Positions 1-8,075 are shown, counted from the stretch's first letter. The stretch is DNA of 64,000 nucleotides from Pseudomonas sp. Bc-h (GCF_002080045.1 NZ_MUIN01000012.1:145841-209840), one strand, 5' to 3'. The notes: generated by a model not told the origin, from the letters alone. Program-made: numbers and translations.

Positions 1-50
1 ACGCCCAGCGAAACCGCCAGCGTCACGAGGTTCCATTTCACAAACGTCAT
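1..50 (-). CDS. 5' end of an unidentified leftward gene
   Basis: A minus-strand ATG at 50-48 opens a frame that leaves the window. The first residues read MTFVKWNLVTLAVSLG, a hydrophobic start that would suit a signal peptide or membrane anchor. Only 16 codons are visible, so the family cannot be named. It points away from everything to its right, which means that its promoter must lie in the long gap at 51-480. Confidence 0.45.
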   Translation of the reverse strand, partial: MTFVKWNLVTLAVSLG

Positions 51-391
51 TATTATCCCCTGTCTCGATTAAGGCCCAACGTTCCGCAAACCCCGAGATA
101 CGGGGCTTCCTCCTGAGTTCAGGCGAAGTTTGAAACGGTGGAATTCGCGCTATGGCAGATGGGCTAAAAAACATCAACACCGTTATTGAAATCACGGCAA
201 AACGACAGGCTTTCAGCCCATTTCCTTATTGTGTTTCCTGAAGCGCATGGCACTTCATTATTGTCGGGTGTGCTCCCCGGACCGGAAAACTTTTAGCATT
301 TTTCCGACCAGCGACTCACAAACCAGTCATGATAGTCACTATCGATCTTTGTAATAGTTGAAATCTCCAAAGCGGTGTTACCGTGGTCGGC

Positions 392-514
392 GATGAAGAA
401 CACGAATCAACTGCCTGGTGAATCCGCAGCATCAGGCAATCGAATCTTGCTCCACTTCATCATTCCTTTGGTAAGACTTTTTAGCCACCCCACGTCAGTG
501 CGGTGGCTTTTTTT
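392..514 (+). ncRNA. candidate small RNA ending in an intrinsic terminator
   Basis: A strong terminator at 483-514 points rightward although no rightward gene lies upstream of it. Just before it, GATGAAG (392-398) can pair with CTTCATC (455-461), enclosing a second stem of TGCCTG (412-417) with CAGGCA (433-438). Nested stems followed by a terminator are what an Hfq-type small RNA looks like. The 5' end is unknown and could lie further left. I do not recognise the family: the position does not match the polA-engB locus of ErsA, and it lacks the repeated GGA of RsmY/Z and the CA-rich repeats of CrcZ. Confidence 0.45.
483..514 (+). terminator. rho-independent terminator without an upstream gene
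   Basis: AGCCACC (483-489) pairs with GGTGGCT (502-508), and a nested CAC-GTCA-GTG stem caps the hairpin. A run of seven T follows at 508-514. Read on the opposite strand there is no T-run, so it cannot serve the leftward aminotransferase gene. It therefore marks the end of a rightward transcript that starts inside the gap. Confidence 0.8.
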
Positions 515-654
515 ATTAAATAATTTTTAATGCAAGTTTCACTGTCCGGTTAATTCAGGATAGACAGGTCGGTATCACGCTTACTTGCCGCTTAATGAAT
601 GGCAGAATCAGGCAAGCCCCAACCACACGCCCTCCCGCAAGCCGTGAGCCTTGA

Positions 655-1830
655 TTAAAGCGCGAGCGTGTTCACAAACCTGACAATCCGCGCACAGGCC
701 TCGGCGAGCTTTTCTTCCCCAAGGGTAAATGACAGCCGCACGAACCCTTGGGCCGGTTCGCCAAATGCGGCCGCATCGAGCACCGAAACCCCGGCCTCAC
801 GAAACAGCCGCCAGGCAAAATCCAGCGAACTCAAGCCGGTGCCCCGCACGTCTACCAGCACAAACATGCCGGCGTCCGGCCTGAGCACTTTGATGCCCGG
901 ACACTCATTGAGTCCGGCGACGACCAGATCACGGCGGCGCCGGTAGGTGTCGCGCATGCCCAGAGTCACTTTGTCGTGCTCCAGAACCGCTGCCAGTGCG
1001 CCTTCCATTACAAAGCCCGGCAAGCCATACAACATGCTCAACGCCAGGTTTTCTGCGTGGGCAATCAACTCCGTGTCCGCGACCAGCCAGCCGATTCGCC
1101 AGCCGGTCATGGCGTGGGACTTGGACAGGCTGCCAATCACCACGCAGCGCTTCTCCATGCCCGGGAAACTGGCCAGGCTCTGGTGTTGACGTTCGTAACA
1201 CAGGCTTTCGTAGACTTCGTCCACCACCACCCACAAATCGTGCTTGATCGCTAGATCAGCGATGACCTGCAGCTCGTCGCGGTCCAGCACCACGCCGGTG
1301 GGATTGTTGGGGTTAGAGAGGAAGATCGCACGGGTTCGGTCGGTGATTGCACGCTTGAGATTGTCAGCGTTCAAGCGAAAACCGGAATTTGCGTCACAGG
1401 TTGCTCTGACCAGGGTCGCTGCGGACGCCTTGAGCGTTGCTTCATAAGTGACGTACATCGGATCAAGTACGACGACCTCGTCCCCCGCCTGCAACAAACA
1501 CATCGACGCCACGAACAGCGCGTTCTGCGCCCCCGCCACTGCAATCACGTTTTGCGGCTTGATCGGCCGACCGATCGTTGCCGTGTAACGCGCGGCAATC
1601 GCCTGACGCAGCTTCGGCCGACCGGGAATGTCGGCGTAGTGGGTATCCCCAGCGCGCAGCGCGCTGACGGCAGCATCGGTGATGAATTCCGGTGTCGCGA
1701 AATCAGGATCGCCGATGCTGAGAATGATCACATCCTGCCCATCGCGCTGGGCGTCGAACGCCGCATGATGAATGTCCCACGCGGCCACGCCATGACCGGC
1801 GATCCGCTGAACGAAGGGAGAAAAACGCAT
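655..1830 (-). CDS. aruH: AruH-like arginine:pyruvate transaminase
   Basis: This is a PLP-dependent class I/II aminotransferase of 391 residues. It shows the substrate-domain SNPNNPTG motif, the YESL region and the lysine motif SLSKSHAMTGWRIGW that carries the cofactor. From memory it resembles P. aeruginosa AruH closely at both ends (MR-SPF-QRIAG start, SLSKSHAMTGWR, YRRRRDLV), which would make it an arginine:pyruvate transaminase of the transaminase route of arginine breakdown. The start at 1830 is preferred over one 25 codons upstream because it begins at MRFSPF and follows an AGAGAGGG ribosome site. No other aru genes lie nearby, so another keto-acid specificity is possible. It is divergent from the b561 gene. 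Confidence 0.75.
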   Translation of the reverse strand: MRFSPFVQRIAGHGVAAWDIHHAAFDAQRDGQDVIILSIGDPDFATPEFITDAAVSALRAGDTHYADIPGRPKLRQAIAARYTATIGRPIKPQNVIAVAGAQNALFVASMCLLQAGDEVVVLDPMYVTYEATLKASAATLVRATCDANSGFRLNADNLKRAITDRTRAIFLSNPNNPTGVVLDRDELQVIADLAIKHDLWVVVDEVYESLCYERQHQSLASFPGMEKRCVVIGSLSKSHAMTGWRIGWLVADTELIAHAENLALSMLYGLPGFVMEGALAAVLEHDKVTLGMRDTYRRRRDLVVAGLNECPGIKVLRPDAGMFVLVDVRGTGLSSLDFAWRLFREAGVSVLDAAAFGEPAQGFVRLSFTLGEEKLAEACARIVRFVNTLAL

Positions 1831-1964
1831 GCCAGACCCTCTCTCTTGAGTAAACGACCACAGTATCGAACGCATCCGCGCAAATACCTTGAAAATCCTT
1901 CGCAACCTACCGAATAAGTTTTCCGGCTGGGGTGTTCTTTACTCAACACTCTCAGGGATCCTTC

Positions 1965-2546
1965 ATGAACAGCACGCATTCAGGCCTCGCCAATGCCTCG
2001 TCTCAACGCTACGACGGTCTGACACGGACCTTTCACTGGCTGACCGCAGCGCTGGTGATTTTCATGTTCGCCAGCGCTCACATCTGGGAAAACCTGGCCA
2101 AAGGCACGCCTCTGCGCAAAGGGCTGCAGTCGGTACATATCTCCTTGGGCATCGCGCTGGCCGTGCTGATCGCTGCGCGCATCGCCTGGCGCCTGTTCGG
2201 TGGTAATCGCCCGAAAACGGACACCCATCCAGCCGTCAACCTCGCCGCCAAGGTCGGCCACGGCTGCCTGTACCTGTTGCTGCTGGCGCAAGTGGTGCTG
2301 GGTTTCCTGTTTCGTTGGGCCCAGGGTGAACCTTTCAACTTTTTCGGCCTTTTCCCCATTCCGGCACCCTTTGTCATCGACCACGACCTGCGCGGCACAT
2401 TCGGCAACCTGCACGACAATGTGGCCTGGGCGATCATTCTTTTGGCCGGTCTGCACGCCGGCGCGGCGCTGTGGCACCACTACATCCTCGGTGACAGTAC
2501 CCTGCGTCGCATGTTGCCCGCGCGCCGGGGCGAGCTTCGCGGCTGA
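1965..2546 (+). CDS. cytochrome b561 family protein
   Basis: The 193-residue protein has four predicted membrane helices and the paired histidines typical of the prokaryotic b561 (CybB-like) family: FHWLTA in helix 1, HISLG in helix 2, GHGCLY in helix 3, and the LH..A/LHAGAALWHHY stretch in helix 4. Such proteins hold two b-type haems in the inner membrane and pass electrons between quinol and a partner. It starts the rightward run of b561, TPR protein, ECF sigma factor and anti-sigma factor, so a stress-linked redox role is possible, but that is inference from position only. Confidence 0.85.
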   Translation: MNSTHSGLANASSQRYDGLTRTFHWLTAALVIFMFASAHIWENLAKGTPLRKGLQSVHISLGIALAVLIAARIAWRLFGGNRPKTDTHPAVNLAAKVGHGCLYLLLLAQVVLGFLFRWAQGEPFNFFGLFPIPAPFVIDHDLRGTFGNLHDNVAWAIILLAGLHAGAALWHHYILGDSTLRRMLPARRGELRG

Positions 2547-2617
2547 ACCCGGTAGATCAAGCGTTTATCAATGGCTGCTGTACTTATCTGATCCGATCGT
2601 TACGGAGCATCACAACA

Positions 2618-3169
2618 ATGAATACCCGCCACGAATCCGCTGTCGGTTACCGCACCACCCTGTTCTTCGGGACCTGCATGGCGTTGGCGCTGATGGCCGG
2701 TCAGGCCCGAGCGTCGGGTGACGAATCGGCGCCGCCCAAACCCGATTGTCCGAAAGGCCAGGTCTGGGACAGCAAGGCGCGCAAATGCACGATGCAGACC
2801 AGCAAGGCGACGTCCGACGCGGATCGCGCCGATTACGCCTACCGTTTGGCGAAGGACGGCCGCTATGAAGAGGCTCTTTCCTTGCTGGACACACTGAAAA
2901 ATCCGAACACCGCCAAGGCGCTGAACTATCGTGGGTATGCGACACGCAAGTTGGGCCGAACAGACGAAGGTATCGGGTATTACCTGAAATCCGTGGCGCT
3001 GGACCCCGACTATGCGCAAGTGCGCGAATACCTGGGTGAGGCGTACGTCATCAAGGGGCGGCTGGATCTGGCCCAGGAGCAACTGGTGAAGATCAAGTCC
3101 CTGTGCAGCACCACCTGTGAAGAGTACGAAGATCTGGCCGAGGCGATTGCCGCTGCGTCCCAGACCTGA
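2618..3169 (+). CDS. secreted TPR-repeat protein
   Basis: The 183-residue product has a signal peptide (about residues 1-34, ending GQARAS) and then a short cysteine pair region (PDCPKGQVWDSKARKC). About two tetratricopeptide units follow, visible as AYRLAKDGRYEEALSLLD and NYRGYATRKLGRTDEGIGYY. The C-terminal end carries CSTTC, which could form a disulfide in the periplasm. It probably acts as a periplasmic protein-protein adaptor. It sits directly before the ECF sigma gene on the same strand, so it may be a target or sensor of that system. No enzymatic motif is seen. Confidence 0.75.
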   Translation: MNTRHESAVGYRTTLFFGTCMALALMAGQARASGDESAPPKPDCPKGQVWDSKARKCTMQTSKATSDADRADYAYRLAKDGRYEEALSLLDTLKNPNTAKALNYRGYATRKLGRTDEGIGYYLKSVALDPDYAQVREYLGEAYVIKGRLDLAQEQLVKIKSLCSTTCEEYEDLAEAIAAASQT

Positions 3170-3204
3170 GTCAGAGATCGACAGGCGAAAATCGGGAGGC
3201 AGTC

Positions 3205-3732
3205 ATAGCCAGCGACGCTGAATTTCGTAGCGAACTGGGCCAGTTGTTGCCACGCCTGTGGCGCTACGGTTTAGTGCTGTCCCGGCAAAAGCATCTGGCC
3301 GACGATCTGGTGCAGGCGACCTGCGTTCGTGCCCTTGAACGCGCCGAGCAGTTCACGGCCGGTACCCGGCTGGACCGCTGGTTGCTGTCGATCATGCATT
3401 CGATCTGGCTCAATGAAGTGCGCTCGCAACGGGTACGACAGGGCCAGGGTTTCGTCGATGCCGAACAGGAGCTGTCGTTCGATGGCGAAACCGAGGCTCA
3501 GGATCAGGTACTGGCCGCGCAAGTGATCAAGCGCGTCAATGCGCTGCCGGAAGCCCAGCGTGAGACGGTATTTCTGACCTACGTTGAAGGGCTTTCGTAT
3601 AAAGAGGCTGCCGAAATCCTGCATATTCCGGTCGGTACGGTAATGAGCCGGCTGGCCGCCGCACGCTTGAAACTGGCTGAAACCGCTCCACAACGCGCCA
3701 TGTCGGATAAATCGACAGGAGAACGGCGATGA
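3205..3732 (+). CDS. ECF-type RNA polymerase sigma factor
   Basis: The protein has the two sigma-70 regions of group IV factors. Region 2 is seen as ADDLVQATCVRALERAEQF followed by LDRWLLSIMHSIWLNEVR, and region 4 as LPEAQRETVFLTYVEGLSYKEAAEILHIPVGTVMSRLAAARLKL with its helix-turn-helix. The start is unusual. No ATG lies at the N-terminus; the best-placed ribosome site (GGGAGG at 3194-3199) is followed after five bases by ATA at 3205, which would give a 175-residue protein. A TTG at 3244 is the next choice and has no ribosome site. The stop overlaps the start of the anti-sigma gene (ATGA at 3729-3732). Confidence 0.85.
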   Translation: MASDAEFRSELGQLLPRLWRYGLVLSRQKHLADDLVQATCVRALERAEQFTAGTRLDRWLLSIMHSIWLNEVRSQRVRQGQGFVDAEQELSFDGETEAQDQVLAAQVIKRVNALPEAQRETVFLTYVEGLSYKEAAEILHIPVGTVMSRLAAARLKLAETAPQRAMSDKSTGERR

Positions 3733-4514
3733 CCCGCAGCAACACGCACTCCCCACCTTCAGACGAATTGCTGGTGGCTTACCTGGACGATGAACTGGAC
3801 CGCGAACAGCGTCAGCACATCGATCACCTGCTGCGTACCGAGGCGCCGGTGGCCGCGCGCCTGGACCAGCTCAAGTGCGGGGAGTTGCCGTTCAGACAAG
3901 CCTTCGATTCAGTCCTCGACGAAGCACCCACCGAGCGCCTGCAGGCGATGCTCAACGGCTTGCCGCCCACTGCGATCCAGCACCGGGCGACCATGAGCCG
4001 CCGAGGTTTCCTGGCGACCGCCGCGAGCTTCATCGTGGCGGGCATTGCCGCTGACCGGCTGTTCGTGAACTGGCAGAACGTCGAGTCCGACGATGGCTGG
4101 CGGGCCTCGGTTGCCGAATACATGGTGCTGTACACCCCGCAAACCCTGGATCATCTGTCCTCGGATGTGAATTCCCACATCGCGCAACTGGACTCGGTGG
4201 GCAAACAACTCGGGCTGCCGCTTTCGCTTGCTGCCGTGACCCTGCCCGGCGCGGAGTTTCGGCGTGCGCAGATCCTCGACTACGAGGGCGTGCTGATCGG
4301 CCAGCTGACCTATCTGGATCCGCGCCACGGCCCGTTGGCGCTGTGCATCACCGCCGAAAAAAACGGCAGCGCGAAGCTCGCCAGCGAAGAGCGCATGGGC
4401 CTGAATGTCGTTTATTGGTCCAGCCCCGGCCACGCGTTCATGCTGATCGGCAAGAACCCCTTCGAGGACCTGCAGATCATGGCTCGCAGCGCTCAAAAAG
4501 GCTTGCCCGCGTGA
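3729..4514 (+). CDS. anti-sigma factor, single-pass membrane protein
   Basis: This 261-residue protein starts with a cytoplasmic anti-sigma-like domain (DELLVAYLDDELDREQRQHIDHLL). A single membrane segment near residues 94-110 follows, led by SRRGFLATAASFIVAG, which resembles a twin-arginine signal anchor. The periplasmic domain is about 150 residues. The histidine-cysteine zinc motif of zinc anti-sigma domains is absent; only one cysteine (LKCGEL) is present. Overlap with the sigma gene by four bases indicates coupled translation and supports the pairing. The periplasmic part probably receives the signal, but I cannot tell which one. Confidence 0.8.
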   Translation: MTRSNTHSPPSDELLVAYLDDELDREQRQHIDHLLRTEAPVAARLDQLKCGELPFRQAFDSVLDEAPTERLQAMLNGLPPTAIQHRATMSRRGFLATAASFIVAGIAADRLFVNWQNVESDDGWRASVAEYMVLYTPQTLDHLSSDVNSHIAQLDSVGKQLGLPLSLAAVTLPGAEFRRAQILDYEGVLIGQLTYLDPRHGPLALCITAEKNGSAKLASEERMGLNVVYWSSPGHAFMLIGKNPFEDLQIMARSAQKGLPA

Positions 4515-4575
4515 GCGACGGCGTCACTTATTAATGGAGTCCAAAGACACTTTCTGGTCTAGTAGCGCTCGAATT

Positions 4576-4589
4576 TGTCGAAATCGACA
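4576..4589. promoter_or_regulatory. palindrome before copC
   Basis: TGTCG (4576-4580) and CGACA (4585-4589) form a perfect palindrome around AAAT, 63 bases before the copC start. It may be the operator of a repressor or activator of copCD. It does not match the P. syringae cop box that I remember, so the binding protein is unknown. Confidence 0.35.
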
Positions 4590-4651
4590 CAGATCGGTTT
4601 CTTCCATGAACGTTGCTGCAAAAAGCTGCCGCAAAACCAGAGGTGCCTTTG

Positions 4652-5038
4652 ATGTCTGCCCCCCGCGTAAAACTCGCCCTTTCCTGCCTGTCCCTGCTCG
4701 CGTGTCTGACCACCACTGTGGCGTTCGCCCACGCCCATCTGCAAAGCCAGCTGCCCGCCGCCGACAGCGAAGTGACCACGCCCAAGGAATTGCGCCTGAA
4801 TTTCTCCGAAGGCGTTGAAGAGAAATTCACCAAAGTGGCGATCAGCCTCGATGGCCCGGGCGAGAGCACCGAAATCATTCAGACCCAGAGCGTGACCACC
4901 GACCCCGCCGACAAGAAGGTGCTGATCGTGGTGCCAGCCGTGCCACTGGCGCCGGGCAAGTACAAGGTTGAATGGCACGCCGTGTCGGTGGACACCCACA
5001 AGAGCGAAGGTGTCTATCGCTTCAAGGTGACGCCATAA
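4652..5038 (+). CDS. copC: CopC periplasmic copper-binding protein
   Basis: The 128-residue product has a signal peptide ending at AFA, so that the mature protein begins HAHLQSQLPAADS, exposing an N-terminal histidine as in the Cu(II) site of CopC. The second half carries EWHAVSVDTHKSEG, giving the Asp and His of that site. The methionine-rich Cu(I) loop of the P. syringae protein is absent, so it is a Cu(II)-only type. The start at 4652 (MSAPRVKLAL) is chosen because it begins the signal peptide. It is followed four bases later by copD, and the two act together in copper uptake or tolerance. Confidence 0.88.
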   Translation: MSAPRVKLALSCLSLLACLTTTVAFAHAHLQSQLPAADSEVTTPKELRLNFSEGVEEKFTKVAISLDGPGESTEIIQTQSVTTDPADKKVLIVVPAVPLAPGKYKVEWHAVSVDTHKSEGVYRFKVTP

Positions 5039-5042
5039 CGCC

Positions 5043-5915
5043 ATGCAAGATGGATTGATCCTGTGCCGATTCGTGCATTTCGGTGCAGTCCTGCTGCTGT
5101 TCGGTGTCGGGATGTTTCGCCACGTCCTGTTCGCCTCTTCACTGCACGCCTTTGAGGCCAGCCCAGCCCGACGCCTGCTTGATCGTGCGCAGGCGTGGCT
5201 GGCCGCTGCGGCATTGGTCAGCGCCGTGAGCTGGCTGATGCTGACGGCGGCGAACATGGCGGACGACTGGCGCGACGCCGTCGACCCCCAGACCATTGCG
5301 CTAGTACTGACCCACACGTTTTTCGGCCACGTCTGGATCGTCCATCTGATCCTCAACCTGCTGGCGCTGGTGTTCGCGCTACGACAGCGCAATGGCGCGC
5401 CCCGCGCCCTTCTGCTGATCAATACACTGCTGCTCTTGACCCTGGCGCCGGTCGGCCACGGCGCCATGTACGACGGCACGCAAGGCCAGTTGCTCATCCT
5501 CAATCAGATGCTGCATCTGCTGGGCATCGGCACCTGGTTCGGCGGTCTGCTGATGCTGGCGTTGCTGCTTCTGCACTCTAATACTGTTGACCTGCGCGCC
5601 GTGCTGGCACGGTTCAGCGGCATCGGTTACGCATTGGTGGCGCTGATCATTGTCACGGGCATGATCAACGTACGCGCATTGAGCGGCGCGCTCTGGCCGG
5701 CGCCGGCGCTTTCCGGCTTCGGTTGCGTGCTGGCCGTCAAAGTGTCGATGGTCCTGTGCATGCTGGCATTGGCAGCGGTCAATCGCGGGCTGGCCCGCCA
5801 GCGTCACTTGCGCCTTCGCGCATTGCGTATCACCGTTCTGCTCGAATGCCTGTTCGGGATAGCGGCACTGGCTGCGGTCTCGTTACTGGGCACGCTGCCG
5901 CCGATGCTTGCCTGA
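5043..5915 (+). CDS. copD: CopD inner-membrane copper protein
   Basis: The 290-residue protein has about eight membrane helices and the usual CopD landmarks: an early FVHFGAVLLLFG helix, HTFFGHVWIVH, a GHGAMY motif, and LHLLGIGTWFGGLLML. The histidines and methionines in the helices are thought to pass copper across the inner membrane. It is four bases downstream of copC, so the two are cotranscribed. No copA/copB or copRS genes are in the window, so this is the minimal CopCD pair often linked to copper import rather than full resistance. Confidence 0.85.
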   Translation: MQDGLILCRFVHFGAVLLLFGVGMFRHVLFASSLHAFEASPARRLLDRAQAWLAAAALVSAVSWLMLTAANMADDWRDAVDPQTIALVLTHTFFGHVWIVHLILNLLALVFALRQRNGAPRALLLINTLLLLTLAPVGHGAMYDGTQGQLLILNQMLHLLGIGTWFGGLLMLALLLLHSNTVDLRAVLARFSGIGYALVALIIVTGMINVRALSGALWPAPALSGFGCVLAVKVSMVLCMLALAAVNRGLARQRHLRLRALRITVLLECLFGIAALAAVSLLGTLPPMLA

Positions 5916-5998
5916 ATTTGAACGCAAGACTCGGAGTTTCAGCGGGCACGACAGCGACTAACCTGTGGCACATCGGGTTTCCTCAGAGGTAGAGCGCC

Positions 5999-7108
5999 AT
6001 GAGTCGCAGCAAATCCCCCCTATCGCAGTCAGGCGCCGAGCAAGACCCACGCTGGGCAGCGGTGCTGGCACGTGATTCGGCCGCCGATGAGCAGTTCGTC
6101 TACGCCGTGCGCACCACGGGCATCTACTGCCGGCCCAGCAGCGTATCGCGCCTGCCCCGCCCGGAAAACGTGGTGTTTTTCGACACTGCCGCGCAGGCAG
6201 AAGCGGCAGGTTATCGGCCCAGCAAACGCGCAGCGGCGGACCAGACGCACCTGGCCGGGCAACACGCGATGCTGGTCGAGCGCGCCTGTCGACAGATCGT
6301 CGACGCGCAACAGCCGCCGAGCCTGAACCAGCTCGCCGAGCAGTCAGGCATGAGCCCGTGGCACTTTCATCGCGTATTCAAGGCGGTAACTGGCCTGACG
6401 CCGAAAGCGTGGGCCAATGCGCACAGGGCAGCGCGAGTGCGCAGCCGATTGACCGACACCCCCACCATCACCGAAGCGATGTACGACGCAGGGTTCAACT
6501 CCAACAGCCGGTTTTACGAGAGCAGCGCAAAATTGCTTGGCATGAAACCTTCCGACTATCGCAAGGGCGGCGCCAATGCCGACATACGCTTTGCCGTGGG
6601 CGAGTGCTTTTTGGGCTCCATACTGGTCGCACAAAGCGAGCGTGGGGTCTGCGCGATCTTGCTCGGTGACGATCCTGACCGGTTGGTGAAGGATTTGCAG
6701 GACCAGTTCCATAACGCGACCTTGATCGGTGGCGACTCGCATTTCGAGTATCTGATTGCTCAGGTCGTCGGCTTTATCGAGGCACCGGGGCTGGGGCTCG
6801 ACTTGCCGCTGGATCTGCAAGGGACTGCATTTCAGCAGAGGGTCTGGCAGGCGCTGGCGCTGATTCCGCCGGGGACGACGGCCAGTTATGCCGAAATCGC
6901 TCAACGCATCGGCGCACCAAAATCGTTTCGGGCCGTGGCGCAGGCGTGCGGTGCGAACAGCCTGGCAGTGGCGATTCCCTGCCACCGGGTAGTGCGCAGC
7001 GATGGCGGCCTGTCGGGGTATCGCTGGGGCGCGGAGCGTAAGCGTCAACTGCTCGACCGTGAAGCCCGGGCAAATACCTGTAACAGCTTGGCGCTTGAGA
7101 AACAGTGA
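5999..7108 (+). CDS. ada: Ada-type methyltransferase and AraC regulator with degenerate zinc site
   Basis: The 369-residue protein has three parts: an N-terminal Ada domain (about 15-80), an AraC helix-turn-helix (about 95-190; SMSPWHFHRVFKAVTGLTPKAW is the region around 120-140), and a C-terminal O6-methylguanine-DNA methyltransferase (about 200-360) with its acceptor cysteine in AIPCHRVV. In E. coli Ada four cysteines bind zinc in the first domain. Here only the first is present (GIYCRPSS), and the other three positions are Ser, Ser and Ala (CRPSS; RPSKRAA). The C-terminal repair activity should be intact, while methylphosphotriester repair and zinc-dependent activation are doubtful. Confidence 0.88.
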   Translation: MSRSKSPLSQSGAEQDPRWAAVLARDSAADEQFVYAVRTTGIYCRPSSVSRLPRPENVVFFDTAAQAEAAGYRPSKRAAADQTHLAGQHAMLVERACRQIVDAQQPPSLNQLAEQSGMSPWHFHRVFKAVTGLTPKAWANAHRAARVRSRLTDTPTITEAMYDAGFNSNSRFYESSAKLLGMKPSDYRKGGANADIRFAVGECFLGSILVAQSERGVCAILLGDDPDRLVKDLQDQFHNATLIGGDSHFEYLIAQVVGFIEAPGLGLDLPLDLQGTAFQQRVWQALALIPPGTTASYAEIAQRIGAPKSFRAVAQACGANSLAVAIPCHRVVRSDGGLSGYRWGAERKRQLLDREARANTCNSLALEKQ

Positions 7109-7158
7109 CAGCGGCGTAAGGTCCGGTGCTCTGAAAGTCCGACTCAAGGAGCATGGAA

Positions 7159-7608
7159 GTGTCTGCCATTTCTCAAGCATCGACCCTCGACGCCGCGCCC
7201 GCTTTCTGGCTGATCGCCGATCAGCTACACACCCGCAACGAAACCGAACGCCTGGCTTACATCCACACGGGGTTTCCGCCGGGCTGGGTCAAGGCCGTGC
7301 GCAGCGCCTTCGACCTGAGCAACACTCAGCTGGAAGACCTGCTGAGCACCTCCATCTCCACGCTGGAACGCCGTCTGCGACAGCAACGGCCACTGGACCT
7401 GGTGAGTTCGGAACGCCTGGACCGACTGGCCACCCTCGCATTACAAGCGGCGCAGGTATTCGAGGACCAGCGAATTGCGCAACGATGGATGATGACCCCC
7501 AACCGCGGCCTGAACGACCAATCCCCCCTCACACTCTGCGCCACTGAGATAGGCGCCCGTCAGGTGCATCGCGTGTTGGCAGCGTTGCGCCATGGCGGGG
7601 CTCTTTGA
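7159..7608 (+). CDS. Xre/MbcA/ParS-type antitoxin
   Basis: The 149-residue product matches the antitoxin that pairs with RES toxins. It has an N-terminal helical DNA-binding region (FDLSNTQLEDLLSTSISTLERRLRQQRPLD) and a C-terminal toxin-binding segment (ALQAAQVFEDQRIAQRWMMTPNRGLND...). I chose GTG 7159 as the start because AAGGAG at 7146-7151 lies seven bases before it, whereas an ATG at 7153 is only one base away from that site. The stop overlaps the toxin start (TGATG at 7606-7610). It should neutralise the toxin and repress the operon, as known for this family. Confidence 0.85.
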   Translation: MSAISQASTLDAAPAFWLIADQLHTRNETERLAYIHTGFPPGWVKAVRSAFDLSNTQLEDLLSTSISTLERRLRQQRPLDLVSSERLDRLATLALQAAQVFEDQRIAQRWMMTPNRGLNDQSPLTLCATEIGARQVHRVLAALRHGGAL

Positions 7609-8075
7609 TGCTGGCGTGGAGAATCGCCAAGGCGGGCGACATCGAGGATCTGTCGGGAAGCGGCGCTGCGATGTTCGGCGGGCGCTGGAATCACCCGGAT
7701 CACGCAGCCTTGTACCTGAGTCTGAATCCGGCAGAGTGCGCACTGGACACTCTGCTTCTTGCCGGGCATGTCCCTGAATGGCCCTTGAAACTGATGACGC
7801 TGCGACTGCCGGATGACCCCGCGCTTTACCGCCATCCAATGCCCGCCGAACTGCCAGCGGGCTGGGATGCACTGCCAGCGAACAGCCCCGGCATGGATTT
7901 CGGCAGTCGCTGGCTGGAACGAGGCGAACAGCTTGGGCTCATCCTGCCTTCGGTGGTGACGGGCCAAGCGAGCGGCCTGCTGATCAATCCCGAACACCCG
8001 GCGTCCAGCCAGATCCACAGGGTGGAGATTGTCGACTTCAGTTACGGCAGGCCCGACCGCAAGGCATTCTGTTAA
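7608..8075 (+). CDS. RES-domain toxin (NAD-degrading)
   Basis: The 155-residue protein carries the RES signature: Arg in MLAWRIAK, GGRWNHPDHAALYLS, the glutamate in LNPAECALDTLL, and a conserved serine in LILPSVV. RES toxins such as those of P. putida and M. tuberculosis degrade NAD+. Its start overlaps the antitoxin stop by one base, the usual type II layout. Its stop codon shares bases with the stop of the convergent reductase gene (8072-8075), so the module fits in without spare sequence. All key residues seem present, so it should be active. Confidence 0.85.
   Translation: MLAWRIAKAGDIEDLSGSGAAMFGGRWNHPDHAALYLSLNPAECALDTLLLAGHVPEWPLKLMTLRLPDDPALYRHPMPAELPAGWDALPANSPGMDFGSRWLERGEQLGLILPSVVTGQASGLLINPEHPASSQIHRVEIVDFSYGRPDRKAFC

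Larger units (their letters stand above)
51..654. other. 600-base gap holding a candidate small RNA
   Basis: No convincing protein gene is visible. Two tiny ATG frames exist (from 151, and from 393 reading through the terminator), but neither has a plausible ribosome binding site or length. The gap must hold the promoter of the leftward gene at its left end. It also holds structured sequence at 283-306 and 392-514, and the latter ends in a rightward terminator. Confidence 0.5.

Noticed and set aside
392..514. Identification of the small RNA as ErsA, Spot 42, RsmY/Z or CrcZ
   Set aside because: The genomic neighbours and the sequence motifs do not match what I know of these RNAs; only the general form of the terminator is similar.
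393..531. A 46-codon frame in the small-RNA region
   Set aside because: It reads through the terminator stem and T-run, which is incompatible with normal translation of that transcript.
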